Assembly (NCBI GenBank): GCA_050084515.1
Contig: CM114271.1
Coordinates: 63,798,001-63,862,000, forward strand
Source: Blasia pusilla
Lineage: Eukaryota; Marchantiophyta; Marchantiopsida; Blasiales
Length of the DNA stretch: 64,000 nucleotides
Direction of reading: 5' to 3'
Position numbers and translations under genes: made by a program. This document shows, in pieces, positions 34,201 through 45,299 of the stretch (position 1 is its first letter; every line of letters begins with the position of its first letter). The notes under the pieces are model-generated. The model was not told the origin of the DNA. It did no database searches and saw nothing but the letters and a program-made list of their open reading frames with translations.

Positions 34201-37011
34201 TCTCCCTCTCTCTTTCTTGTTGTGAAGCCTTCCGCCTTTCTTTCCGACTCAGTTTCCTCTGCAATTTCCCCATCAGAATGAATTCTAAAAGCTGCACATA
34301 CGCGCCTCAAGGCTCCGCTCACCTTGAAACTGGTTTCCTATCCATATTTGACTACTGCAGATAAATGGTGACTCACGGTAACCAGTTTTGAAAACATTGA
34401 GAACAGAGCTGACAAGAATATTGAACCACTCAGAGACAAAAGGAGGTCACCACCATTGCAGGGTCGCCAATGGCAGCTTCTTTCTGCCGCTTTTCTTCTT
34501 CCTTAGCCTTCCTATCCAGATGAACAAGCCAGTTGAACCGCTTCACGCCATGTTCCTTCCCAATATTTTCAATTTCATCATCTTCACTATCCTCACTACT
34601 ACTCCCTTCATCATCATCATCCTCTTCTTCATCATCACTGTCCAGCATCTGGTTCTCCTCTCGACCTTCACCTTCATAGGCAAAAGCAACTTGAGCATAT
34701 GCCCCTTTACCAGAAGTTGATTGAAGAACTCTTTGCCTGCAATCCATCACACTAAACTATAAGTGCTTACTGTATCCCGTTTGCTGCCCATGGCTCTGAG
34801 ATCCCTGATTTTGGTTTCAACCAAGCTAATTTTAACACCTACTTTCGTGCATGTGCCGCATGACATAAAAGAGGCAATTGCTCTACTGCGCAACTCAAAT
34901 CTCAGAAAAAACAAGAGCCTATACATTTGCTGAAACTCTAAACTCTCTGATAGTATCAATCCTGGGTACTAGAAAATCTTATAGCAGAGATATAAAATAA
35001 TCATCAATGTGTGCTCATTGCATGTGTTCCTTGAGAAACCCTAGCTCTGGCTTGTAGGAACTTGACTTTGCTTCCAGAATTCGAGGATCCCTTTCACCCT
35101 GTGGAGACCCAGGGTGAAAGGGACAGCTTCTATTCTTTGCAACAAGCCAAAAGCAGTCTCTCAGTTACTTAGCTTTTCAGTACACCAGTTTTACTTCTGT
35201 GCTCTCTCTTAACCTTCTTGGCTCCCGCAAGAAACATGGACACATTCATTCTCTCTTTAAGAGCGATTCCATCGAACCATGTTTCATGCACACGTGCATA
35301 GAATCACTGCTTGATAGCTACCACACATGGGAAGAGCAAGGTAAAACACTGCTTCAGTACCTGTCTGCAGACAATGGAGCAATTGCTCTGGTTTCAAGTT
35401 CAAGCTCAACATCTTCCAAGCCCTGTTCATCGCTGACTGAACAGTTGAAACAAATGTCAGATGCAGTCTAATCCTGAAGTTCATAAAGAGGGGAGTTTCG
35501 TGTCACAAACTGTGGATAGAACTCTTTGCTGTCCATTTGTTTGGAGAAAGCATCTCCAGTAGTATTGCAAGTTGTAATGACTACCTGTGTGTGCACAGGA
35601 CCATGCCCAAGGAGAGAGACTTAATATATTGCATGGAAAGATGAGCCAGATTAGAGAAGCAGGTTATAGATACCGACATCCACGGCGCCGTTGTTTGATT
35701 AAGTCTCGATAACGCTCAAAGTTTACCAGCTCTTCTAGCTCCTCCTCCTCTTCAGTCTTCTCTCGAATGGCCCGCAACTTGGGATCATACTCTCGAATGA
35801 CATCCAGAAGAGCTCGTCCGTCAAATCTTCACAAACATACAAATTTCCTCAGTCACATACCATTCAAGTATCTTGCAGATCAACTTACAATGAGGTAAGG
35901 AATCCAGGTGCAATGCAAGACGTTTCTTCAGCTAGAACTGCACTGTAGGGTTGAACTTCCAAAGTATGTGTCAAATGTCACCTATCAATGAGATTGCCTG
36001 CTTTGCCATTCCATGGAATCCTGCAGATTCACATAAGTCAAATATATCAATACCCAAAGTACAAGAAGTGCAATTATATTCCAACAGCAACAGAGAACTG
36101 TCAGTGAGAATCATCCATATTTAAAGCTTTCTAAAGCGTCCTCCACTCCTTGAAAAAAAATAACTCCGCACCGGTTGGCTAGACAAAACGCAGCGGGAAG
36201 TATGGTCTATTTAGAACAGTATGTTTAATCAAGCTGACGACTAGTTCCAACCAAAAAAAATTGACCCTTCAGTTTGATCCACTCTACTTCCAACAAAATT
36301 AGGGTGTGTGAACGAACGCTAGTCAGTGCCCATGCTAAACCAGAGAAGGTTTTTAAGAACGAGGACATCGTAGTTCATGAGAGAACTGACAACCAAAACT
36401 GCATCACTCGGAGAAACCTCGGGTATAGCCTCAAATATAGTCAATGAGGGACAGGCACTCGTATTCCAACTCACTGAAGCCCTTCAATGTACATCTCTCA
36501 CAATTAGTACCCGATAGGTAGCAACCGCGACCGACACCCAGGGCAGCGTAATGCATCTGAAGTAAATGGTTAGTTTCTGTTTTCAGTGCATCCTCACGTC
36601 ATCGAAGTACTTACAACACTAGGAAAACGTTATTTATGAGTAATAGTAATGTGACCATTCTAAACACGGAGGGTAATCCTCTGCCACGCTCAGGCTTTTG
36701 CTTCCAACTTCCGACGACACAAACAGTCTGCTGGTTGAGGTGCACAGAGAGTTAGTAATTGCTAGACAATGAAGAATCACCGAGGCCACTGCAAAACATA
36801 GGTCTGAAGCGTACAAGCCTTGTTGATCTTGAGTTGCCTGATAGATTGCAGCGTCATGGTGCATGCGACATCGGGAGCCAACCAGACGCAAGGATTGATG
36901 CGGGTCCCCCCGCCTTTTCGCCAAGAAGAGTGCTCTTCGTTCGGATCTCTTTCTCGCAGCATCCATCAACTCATGGACTTTCTTCTCCGATCTCCGCGCC
37001 TCATGCCACAT
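31213..37011 (-). CDS. CLASRP: CLASRP/SWAP2-type SR splicing regulator, 13 exons
   Basis: Predicted 536-residue nuclear splicing regulator, the plant form of CLK4-associating SR-rich protein. Exons on the minus strand: 37011-36815, 36020-35982, 35826-35678, 35436-35361, 34736-34454, 34258-34149, 33842-33795, 33608-33378, 33015-32893, 32599-32454, 32286-32154, 31654-31601, 31234-31213. All have GT donors and AG acceptors, the phases agree throughout, and the last exon ends in TGA. The N-terminus MWHEARRSEKKV is diagnostic of the family. The DRY_EERY (SWAP N-terminal) region follows, with IDRFDGRALLDVI and NFERYRDLI (about 76-120). An acidic Asp/Glu/Ser tract lies at 184-211, then KRFNWLVHLDRKAKEEEKRQKE, a basic region, VEYITEFGGG, and TPQERLKRIMSKQLNKQ. 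A short C-terminal RS domain (SRSHSRSPKRSHRSRSRSP region) closes the protein. Known family role: alternative splicing through RS interactions and CLK kinases. The extent of the last exon is the least certain part. Confidence 0.88.
35089..35122. repeat. Perfect 13-bp hairpin in intron 4
   Basis: CCCTTTCACCCTG at 35,089-35,101 pairs with 35,110-35,122 around an 8-base loop, inside the intron between exons 4 and 5 of the splicing regulator. It would form in the pre-mRNA. A role in autoregulated splicing is possible but untested. Confidence 0.55.
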
Positions 37012-38796
37012 CGTGCCCCGCCAACACCTTCCCTTTCCCCACCGCAGCTAGACTAGAAAGCTAGAAACCACGACAATAAGGGGTTGCATCCAGGCAACCT
37101 CCGCGCTCTAATCACTCCACCGCTCCGCATGCACCTCTCCTTCCCATCACCGACACCTGCGGCACCAGCGGCATCCCCCCGTCCTGCAACTCCTCCCCGA
37201 AATTCCCATCCGCACTTCCATAAATTCCACAAATCCCGCTCCGCACACACTTCTCCGATTATGAACTCCCTCCCACCATCCCACCAGCAGACACGGCGAC
37301 AGCATTCCCTCTACTCTCCCGCACCATCTCCACTCAACCAACCTCAGTTCGCGGCATTCCAGATTTCCGAATCCCTCATCGTCGCCATCTCGATTCCCCG
37401 CACTCTCGTTTCTTGAGAGTGTGGAGCTCTCTGCATTTCCTCCTTTTCGCGCTCTGCTTTCGTGTTCTTTGTAACCTTCTCCTCCCTTTCACTCTCTTCT
37501 CCGTTTCTTTGTCTGCATATAATGGGGAGGGGAGGGGGGGAGGGGAACTGGAAGACTGAGGAATTGGGGGTGGATGAGGCAGCCGCTAGTGACGTACGTG
37601 GCAAACCCGTCGAGTCTTCAAGCTGCTCTGCTCTTGTGTGGCACCGCTAGTAAACTGAAGTCGTGCGCCAAGTGGGCCCGGGGTTTGATGGTGTCGGGGT
37701 TCCCGTATGGTCCCACAACTGACTTAAATCCGCCGAACCTCTATCTCCGTCTCGGGCCGGGTGTGGTTAGCCTTAATGCCCGGTACTTCATAGCCCGCTA
37801 TGGAATCCTTAATTCCTGGTTTGTTTTTCTTTACGGCCTCTAGAAGTTCCTTCTCTTTTTTTTTCCCATCACTATCCACTTGTCCTAAGCACAAATGAGT
37901 TAATTATTGTCTTCTCCTCCACCGAGTTCACACGTTTGTCGCACAGGCCGCACACTGGTTTACCATATCACTAGTAACATCGCATATTGGAGTGTTGGCG
38001 AGCGGGCGGGTTATGTAAAGTGGAGTTGTCCCAATCTTTCATGCCCACTTTATTTACCTGCGATGCTCTCGACCAGACCGAGAGTATTTGGAATAATTGA
38101 GGCGTTGTTGATTTGTGGACGAAAGAAAGGTTCATGCTCAAAGATACGCAAGTAGTTGTCATGTATACATCCTTGGCATGAGTTTTGCGCTCAAAATGAA
38201 CCTTTGTGTATGCCCATCTACAACGTTTCGGTCCACTTGCGATGAGCGCCTGATTGCCTCCATGTCTAGGCGTGTGTGAGTTTGAGTTGTTGGGGTTGGC
38301 AGGATTGGTTTGTGGAAGAACGATCCAACAAGAGCTAGATGTACGTTGTGATTGAGTTCTCTCGTCATCTTGACGTGATGTAAAGCCACTATTCCACAGT
38401 TTTAATGGTTTCAGTGCAATGGTGGGGAGCAATATTGCTTTTCGATCAAGAAGGTGTGTTCTCACTCTCTATAACCTTTCCTCACTAACCTCCAACAAAT
38501 CTATGGCCGGACAATGGATTCCATCTCGGATTCACAAATTCTTTGAGTCTTTCATCGTATTGTCGAAGCAGGTTCTTGGTTGAGAGTGAACTAGTAACAT
38601 GAGATCTTCATCTTCCATAACCGACCCAAGATAGCTCGTAAGGCGTAATGTATGATTCTCGAGGGCGGTTGTGAGTTCGATTGTTAACTTGCTTGACATT
38701 GAACAATTCGAGATTCTAATCTATTTACAAACCTCTGTGACCTTAAATCACTAGAAGGAAATACATGTTTTTTAACACTATAATACTTTCAACTAA
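37012..38796. other. 5' region of the splicing-factor gene and intergenic DNA
   Basis: About 37.0-37.6 kb is C/T-rich on the plus strand (purine-rich on the minus strand) and GC-richer, consistent with the minus-strand gene's 5' untranslated region and promoter. From about 37.9 kb the DNA becomes AT-rich with no supported gene, up to the right-hand retroelement's terminal B repeat at 38,797. Confidence 0.45.
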
Positions 38797-38890
38797 ATCG
38801 CTATCACCGAACACACACACAAACACCCACGATCCCATGCTAACTCATGGCATCCAAACAACGAGACAAGAAGTACCAAAATATCTCCAA
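38797..38890 (-). repeat. B2 repeat, truncated
   Basis: On the minus strand it follows A2 directly: TTTATTGGAGATATTTTGG, as at 62,291. It keeps GTTCGGTGATAGCGA and then leaves the family sequence about 35 bp before the expected CACGACA end. Confidence 0.75.
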
Positions 38891-39405
38891 TAAACCAAGA
38901 TCCAATCTCTCTCACAACACCATAGTTCTCACATGTCTCTCTCTCACATGTCTCTCTCAATATCAAACCAAACCCACTCTCCTAATGAGAGGCTTGGGTT
39001 ACACTCACAAGGCAAGGTACCATAGCTCCGCCGCCTTGTGCCAAGAGGTTCAACAAAGAGAGAATGAGCTCTCAAGCTCTCTCTCCTTCAGGTATACCCC
39101 TCCCCTCTCCCAAGCCCTCTCCATGATAACCTATGCTCCCAAGTCACCTCCTTGGCTCTTGACCTGATGTAGGAGGTCAAGAGCCACTTACCAAAAATAT
39201 AAAGTCGAACATATACTCAAAATGGTACTTACCTAAATTAGTAAGTTCCTCAATATTGCTCCAAATGAACCGAAAGATAAGGGAAACTTGCTCTCTCAAG
39301 TTTTCCGCGGCCACAGCAAGTCATTCTCGACCTCCTGAGCCTATCCTTCACTACTCGCAAAAGCGCTCTACTAGATCTCACCGATCTATCCTAAAAGACG
39401 TGACA
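38891..39405 (-). repeat. A2 repeat (3' LTR-like)
   Basis: 515 bp starting TGTCACGTCTTTTAGG at 39,405 (minus strand) and ending TTTA. Same start and internal order as A1 of this copy and both A repeats of the plus copy. Confidence 0.85.
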
Positions 39406-39539
39406 CTTATTGTACGCATAGACATCGGCTACACAACATACATCGCTGTCACCAAATACACACACACAAACATCCATGATCCCATGCTAACTCATGGCTT
39501 CCAAAACAACGAGACAAGAAGTACCAAAATATCTCCAAT
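39406..39539 (-). repeat. B1 repeat
   Basis: Begins ATTGGAGATATTTTGG after a short purine-rich stretch (AGCTAGGGGGGCG) and abuts A2. It corresponds to B1 at 61,651-61,778 of the plus copy. Confidence 0.8.
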
Positions 39540-39622
39540 CGCCCCCCTAGCTGGTGGTTAGATCCCTATAACTCCATAAAACCATTTATCCATACCTACC
39601 ATGATATACATCTCTCGGACGT

Positions 39623-40892
39623 TGTCGTATAGTAAAATCATCCGCTATGTAAACTCTTCTGTCATTCGGTGTTAGAGAGAGTTTTAGTAATATTAAGTAA
39701 ATTAGCCTAGGAAAATGAAATTTCCATGTTTAAACGTCTTAAGGGTGACTCATTTGCGTGGGCCCAACTTTAGGAAAAGAGATAATAAATAGAAAATGGG
39801 ATTAGAAAAGTAAAGTAGTGGGGCTTGTGCTTTAATAAACTAAAAGTAAAAGTAGTCTTGTTTAGTTGAATAGTTTGGAAGATATGAAGAGAGTAAAAAA
39901 GGATATTTTGGAAGAGATAAGAGGCAATCTATTTATTTCAAAATGTGATTGGATAAGCCTTGAGAGGAAGCCATAAGTCACAAGATAAGATAAGTCTTAT
40001 TTCGTACTCGTGTGGATCCCTTGTGAGTATATAACGAGGAGGGACCTTCAAGGGTTCATCACCTTCTACTTCACATCTTGAGTCTCTCATGTCACTCTTG
40101 AGTGTATGGCTTTGGGATTGCTTGCTCTTCCAATGAAAGTGGATTACCCTTCTTGGGAGAGTAATTTGACCTTGGTCTGTTCTTCGAGAAGTTTTTAGAG
40201 TGTGGTATGTGTGGAGATGAGAGACTTGTCACCTTAGATGAGTTTAGTTTTACTTAAAATAGATGATGGTTTGGCTTGTTATTTTCCCAATGAGAGTGGA
40301 TTACCCCTCTTGGGAGAGCAACTCCGCCAAATCCCATTCTAGAGGAGAGTAGATGATGTTTGTCAAGTATGGATAGGGATGGAGCACGAATTGTGCCGGA
40401 TTTTCCTTTCCTTAACCCGAACCACGTCAAGATTATCTTTGTAGATAGGCACTAGTTCACTCGCTATCTAATTTGTAACTTTGGGGACGCGTTCATGAAT
40501 CAAGTCATGCAATTTCCAACTCCGATGATTCTTCCTTTAGTCACGTACAGAAGGATATGGGGATTGCACTTTGTATGTCCTTAAATAGCTATCCATGGAT
40601 AACAATAGGCATGCTCGAGTAAGGTTTAACACTAGTTGTGCTATTTTCCTTATGTACAAATATAAAATAGTTTACAAGGACTTCATATTTAGGAATTTTG
40701 GGATTCCATGCTATGAAGAAATGATCACCTCGGCACTATCTTTTATGATTTCTGTCGTGAGAGAATGGAGGGTTTATATAATAATTCTGTACTGAAAAAA
40801 AGAAAAATTCTTATAGAGTTCGACTTGCATCAACCACGACTGCTACAGCTAGAAGATCCGCCCTTACTCGAAGAAAGGCTCTCGACACGACA
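39623..40892 (-). repeat. Solo LTR of a different family, 1,270 bp
   Basis: On the minus strand it begins TGTCGTGTCGAGAG and ends ACGACA, with a perfect 6-bp terminal inverted repeat (TGTCGT/ACGACA). It interrupts the 3' untranslated part of copy 2 exactly where the plus copy is continuous (around 61,570). Flanking bases are ACGT (39,619-39,622) and ACGC (40,893-40,896): a 4-bp duplication with one C-to-T change at a CpG. There is no internal region, so it is a solo LTR left by LTR-LTR recombination. Another copy of the same LTR starts at 63,077. Confidence 0.88.
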
Positions 40893-40979
40893 ACGCTAAG
40901 AGCAAGAAGGCCGTGTGCTCATGTGACCCCATCGTTATTCGCCTTCTTGTCATCCATGTCATAGACACAAGTCGGAATG

Positions 40980-41690
40980 TAGAACTACCTACTCTATATA
41001 CATCTAGGATATATCCATCATCCTTGAGGAACCCTAGTGAGAGGTGGCATCAAACATGCCATATGCCATCCTCTCGAACATCCATCACAGACTAGCATAG
41101 TGGTTGCACCACGAAAGAACCATACAACATACATCGCAAGCCTACATGAACTACTGCTAAGCTCGGATAAACTATACTGTCAATGTTTGGAAGGTGACAC
41201 GATGCACAGTTACGCACATGGTCCTTCCAAACCATACCATCACATCCCTGCAATAAGAGAACACATGTTGGCAAAGCCTTACGCACTCTCAAGATAGTGC
41301 ATCTTATAGTCACATCCAACGTCATGGATGCCGTCTCCTATAAGTAGACATAGTATTCCTGATGAAACCTCCAGATAGTAAGTCAATAACCACCACCCCC
41401 GAATAGTCGCATACCTCAATGTATTCGATGCTACGCAATCGCCAAGTTCTCAAACGCCATGGACATCACTCTCTGGAATAACTCAGCCTGTTGTGAACAT
41501 GCTCTCATCCATACATCAAGGTCATCAAGGTTCAACACCTCACCAACATCTCAACAAATGGCCGTAGGTAAATCTGGCTCACGACCATAAAGCAACAAGT
41601 ACGGTGAGAAAGACATTAAGGATGTCTGCCAGCTGAATGTGTATCCCATTGCCAACCACGACAACTGAAGGTCCCAATCTTCTAGGTGAC
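40980..41690 (-). pseudogene. Copy 2 integrase C-terminal domain and PHD finger
   Basis: Corresponds to 60,790-61,471 of the plus copy. The C-terminal domain is present but frameshifted. In the PHD finger the order CxxY(for C)...CDGC...GWHMAC...WIYPRC shows two zinc ligands lost (second Cys to Tyr, and Cys to Tyr near the end) and a TGA inside, so this finger is dead. The remaining spacing is unchanged, which supports homology with the intact finger. Confidence 0.75.
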
Positions 41691-41694
41691 CTCT

Positions 41695-42075
41695 CTACAA
41701 GCCATACTTGCGTAATCCTCTCTTCACCGTCTGTACAACCCTCTCCGCTAGTCCATCCGCCTCAGGATGATCTCGCGAAGTGGTGCGGTGGTCGATGAGT
41801 GCCAGATCACACAAGGCCTGAAACTCCCTGCGCAACTTTGTGCCTTGGTCTGTCAACACCTTGGATGGTGCACGATAATGACTCATCACTCGATCTAGGA
41901 AGGCATACGCTACTCCCTCACTCACTTTGTCAAGCAATGCAACCAACCCTATCCACTTCGAGAAATGCTCGACCATCACCAACACATAACGACTATGGCA
42001 CTCTGTCGAAGGCAAAGGTCCTGCAAAATCCAAACTCCATCTATAACCTAAACCCATGATGAGAAGTGGATGCAA
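41695..42075 (-). pseudogene. Copy 2 integrase catalytic core
   Basis: 127-codon open stretch of the rve-type (DDE) core. SLDFAGPLP carries the first Asp, LTDQGT the second, and GLAERVVQTVKRG the Glu. It matches 60,389-60,770 of the plus copy at most positions. The core therefore keeps its catalytic triad although the flanking parts are broken. Confidence 0.82.
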
Positions 42076-42108
42076 ATGTGGAGTCAGAGCATTGAACGAT
42101 GCTCGGAC

Positions 42109-42456
42109 TCAATCACACGCCATGCATTTGGCAACAAACTGCTGAATGTCAATCTGCATGCCTCGCCACCAATACAAAATTTGGAGCATGTTGTACGTCC
42201 GCTTCACTCCAAAATGACCCAACTCATCGTGGGCATAACGCACCAAATATGCTCTCTGCAAAGGATGAGGCACTACACATTCTACCATCCTCCCACACTT
42301 GCAACATATATGTCCCCTCCCACCAGAACCGTCTGGCTCCTTGTAGGATCCGATCCCGCTCTCTAGCACCCACTGTGCTCGCGACGCTGCCAGTACGCAG
42401 GTACTCCAAGACCACACCATCGTCGTGAATATCTCGGCCACCTTTCGTCTCCTCAC
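42109..42456 (-). pseudogene. Copy 2 integrase HHCC zinc-binding domain
   Basis: The 115-codon frame keeps HDELGHFGVKRT, the following YWWRGM and FVAKCMACD: the two His and two Cys of the retroviral-type integrase N-terminal zinc domain. In the plus copy the Trp codon before RGM is a TGA stop, so this copy preserves the older state. A stop follows before the catalytic core. Confidence 0.82.
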
Positions 42457-42639
42457 CAGCCTCTGGATCTAAGGACTCTCCATCAGACCTCATCATCAAA
42501 GTCTCAACAATCTGGCTCTCCATAGCCAACAAGCCCAAATAGGCTGACGCATGCCATCCTGGCACCAACTCCTCATCACTCTCACCATGGCAACTAGCTT
42601 CACTCGCATCTTGCTAACTCGGGCATGGGTTACGGCTCA

Positions 42640-42837
42640 AACCATCTACATCCTGGTTGAGCGTCTAAGGTCTATGCACCACCTTGAAGTCATAATCTTG
42701 CAATAAAAGAGCCCACCTCACAAGCTTCCCTGTAAGCTTGACGGACTTCATCATCCACTTAAGTGGTTGATGATCAGTAATGATGGTAAAGGGATTGCCA
42801 AATAGATAACATTTTAAATATGCGACAACCCACACTG
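42640..42837 (-). pseudogene. Copy 2 RNase H, downstream half
   Basis: Continues the RNase H domain after the solo LTR: FGNPFTIITDHQPLKWMM and the following LTGKLVRWALLLQDYDFKVVHRP. This is the C-terminal part of the gypsy RNase H and the connection to the tether. It is separated from the upstream half only by the LTR at 42,838-43,836. Confidence 0.8.
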
Positions 42838-43836
42838 TGTCGCGACCCTCATAACCAAACAACACCAAATACGCGCCAAGCGAAACATCAGAACTGAAAG
42901 GAACTCACGCCGCAGGTTTGCGCTTTGAGAGGCGTTTGGTAGAGTCTCTTGGAAAAAGTCTAAGAGAGGCGAAACGCGAACAGAGTTGTGCGTTTCATGC
43001 GTTAGTGGTCGCGACCAGAAACCTAGACCAAAGCGAGCGAGACTTGAGATGAGTTGAGTCTTGGAGGTTGGTTGCCAAAGAGGTGAGAACCAGTTTGGAA
43101 CATGACTAGCGTTTGGGAGAATCTGACTGTGTTTAGGACCATAACGTGGAGCTCCGAGATGGGTTCGGGACAAGTAAGGGCGCGTTGGAAAGCTGATCTT
43201 GATACGCTTCCAACGCACCAAAGATCTCAGCAAACGCATAAGTACAGGCTGAGATATTTGCCGAAAACGATTCAGAGAGCAATCGGGTTGAGGGCCAATT
43301 GGAAGGGCGGGTGTCTTTCCTAAATGTAGGGGCCCCGGAGATCCCCAGAAGTACTAGTAAGGGGAGTATCTTCTCTGAGATGTCTCGGGAAACAAAACCC
43401 CACTTTGGCGCAAAACGGCGTTTGAGGCACGGGATGAAACGGGAGTTTGGCGTGAAACCCAAACCCAAACCTGATCCAAGGAGTGGACTTTATCGCCACA
43501 CTTGGATTCCAACCGAATTCACCGTCGAGTCTTGGTGAGGAACTCATTGGATGTTCATCGGACGATTGGAACATGTATAAACGTTTGAGTTCTGAACCGA
43601 CGAAAATCTGTCCCAAGTCTTTCGAGACTTGCCGTGTTGGAAACCGCGAAACTAGGAAGGTTGAGCTTGAAAGAGAGTCGAGGCGAGAACTCGGAAAGTA
43701 ATCCCGCTGATTGATCCAAGACCCGACTAACCCGAAGTGCGTGTTTGGATGCAGATCAGCGTTGAGAGCGTGACCTACTGAACGCACGCTTCCGCAACAA
43801 ACAAGATTAACGTTCAAGGAGAGTAGGCGCACGACA
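42838..43836 (+). repeat. Solo LTR of another family, 999 bp, nested in RNase H
   Basis: Starts TGTCGCGACC and ends GCGCACGACA (TG...CA, with 5-bp terminal inverted repeats TGTCG/CGACA). It is flanked by a perfect 5-bp target duplication CACTG (42,833-42,837 and 43,837-43,841) inside the RNase H coding sequence of copy 2. Orientation is nominal, since the terminal bases alone do not reveal it. It contains no internal region, so it is a solo LTR. Its body is GC-richer and less decayed than the host element, so the insertion is comparatively young. Confidence 0.88.
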
Positions 43837-44300
43837 CACTGCATCCAAGCACTCACCCTCATACGAGCTATACTTCGTCTCTGCAGCGTTGTTTGAGCGA
43901 TTAGCATAAACCACCACAAACTCTCTACCATAATCGTCATGTTGGGTGAGCACGGCTCCAAGCCCCAACATGCCCCAATCGGTATGCAATTGGAAAGGAT
44001 GCTTCCTGATCGGTCTCCTTAATATGGGCGCGGACGTCAATCTGTCCTTGAGCATCTGAAATGCTCTCTCCTACTCATCCTCATAGTGTCACTCTTGATC
44101 TACCTTTGTCAGCAAGGTCATCGGCTTTGCAATCAAACTGAAACCCTTGACGTACCGTCGATAGAAGTTCGCCAATCCCATGAATGTACGAACTCGACTC
44201 ACATCTGTAAGGCGTGGAATGTGTGAAATAGCCTCTACCTTTGTCTGCTGCACACCAAGGCCCCTTGGATATATCGTATGATCCAAGTACTCAATCTAGT
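43837..44300 (-). pseudogene. Copy 2 RT connection and RNase H, upstream half
   Basis: Minus-strand frames keep RTFMGLANFYRRYVKGFS (44,286 onward), then LKDRLTSAPILRRP and HTDWGMLGLGAVLTQHDD followed by SNNAAETKYSSYEGECL, which are the RT thumb/connection and start of RNase H. A frameshift near 44,080 splits the two. The 36-40 bp missing from the plus copy near 59,295 is present here. Confidence 0.8.
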
Positions 44301-45010
44301 CGTAGAAGAACTTGCACTTGCTTGGATGTAGCTTCAGCCCATGTAACTGCAATTGTTGAAACACCTCCTCTAGATATCGCTCAAGCTCCTCAACCAAGGC
44401 GCTAAAGACTACGATGTCATCAATTTAATATTAAGCAAAATCCAGACCTGCCAAGATCCTATCCATGACCCTCTGAAACTCATCCGGGGTGTTCTTTAAC
44501 TCAAATGGTAAGAACCGCCACTAGTACAAACAATCCTTCCCGTGAGAATTGATGCCCCAAAATGCCGTCTTTTGCCTGTCCTCCAATCTGATAGGCAACT
44601 GATGGTATCCGGCTCGCAAATCCAATGAACTGAAGACCTTTGCATGCCCAATCGCATCAAAGATCTCCTCAGGGATGGGCATGGCATACCTATCAGACTT
44701 CTTCTACCAATTGATAGGTCGGTAATCTCCACACATCCACCTATCCGTCGAGTTGCCATGCACATCCTTCTTGGCAGGCATGACGGTGGCAGATGCATAC
44801 TCCCCATGCGACATCTCCACTAGTCCTGCTCCGACCAAGTCGTGGCTCCTACTCTGAATCAAAGCCCTCTTCATATCATTGTACCTGTAGGATCGTCGAA
44901 AGATCGGCGTGTCGCTCGACAACTCAATTCGGATCTGTGGATCCTTCAACGTACCCAAATCATGCATGCTAAATGCAAAACAACTCCTATAACTCCTAAG
45001 GAACTGGTGT
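44301..45010 (-). pseudogene. Copy 2 reverse transcriptase
   Basis: Aligned with 58,540-59,260 of the plus copy. The frame 44,967-44,704 keeps IFRRSYRYNDMKRALIQSRS and CGDYRPIN, and the active-site neighbourhood near 44,425 reads IDDIVVF, with the preceding codons turned to stops. Multiple stops and frameshifts make it non-functional. The RT is of the Ty3/gypsy type. Confidence 0.82.
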
Positions 45011-45299
45011 ATCTAGTGCCGCTCTCCTCGTGCCAACTTAGGACCCATATGTGGCTCCCAATTCTCCATCGTGACTATAGTAGGACTCTCCGGCGCAGGT
45101 GTCGGTGTTTGCTCTGGTGCAACCCTGTCTCGGACAACAAAACTCGACTGCTCCCCTACAGCCAACTACAAAATCAGATCTCCATTTGTCGTTTCTGGAA
45201 CCACGCTCGATGTTGTGGCTACCATCTCCTGGTGTACTTGCAAAACATCCCAAGAAGTCCAAGGGTGTCTCTCCCAATGACCCTTGATGTGTCGATCTC

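Noticed and set aside
34388-34720. Plus-strand 110-codon frame with hydrophobic runs
   Set aside because: It is antisense to exon 5 of the splicing regulator; its Ile/Phe runs are the complement of the Asp/Glu tract.
42838-43836. Frames of 72-213 codons inside the nested solo LTR
   Set aside because: The LTR boundaries and target duplication are exact, and the frames partly read across the LTR edge into RNase H; no protein family is recognisable.
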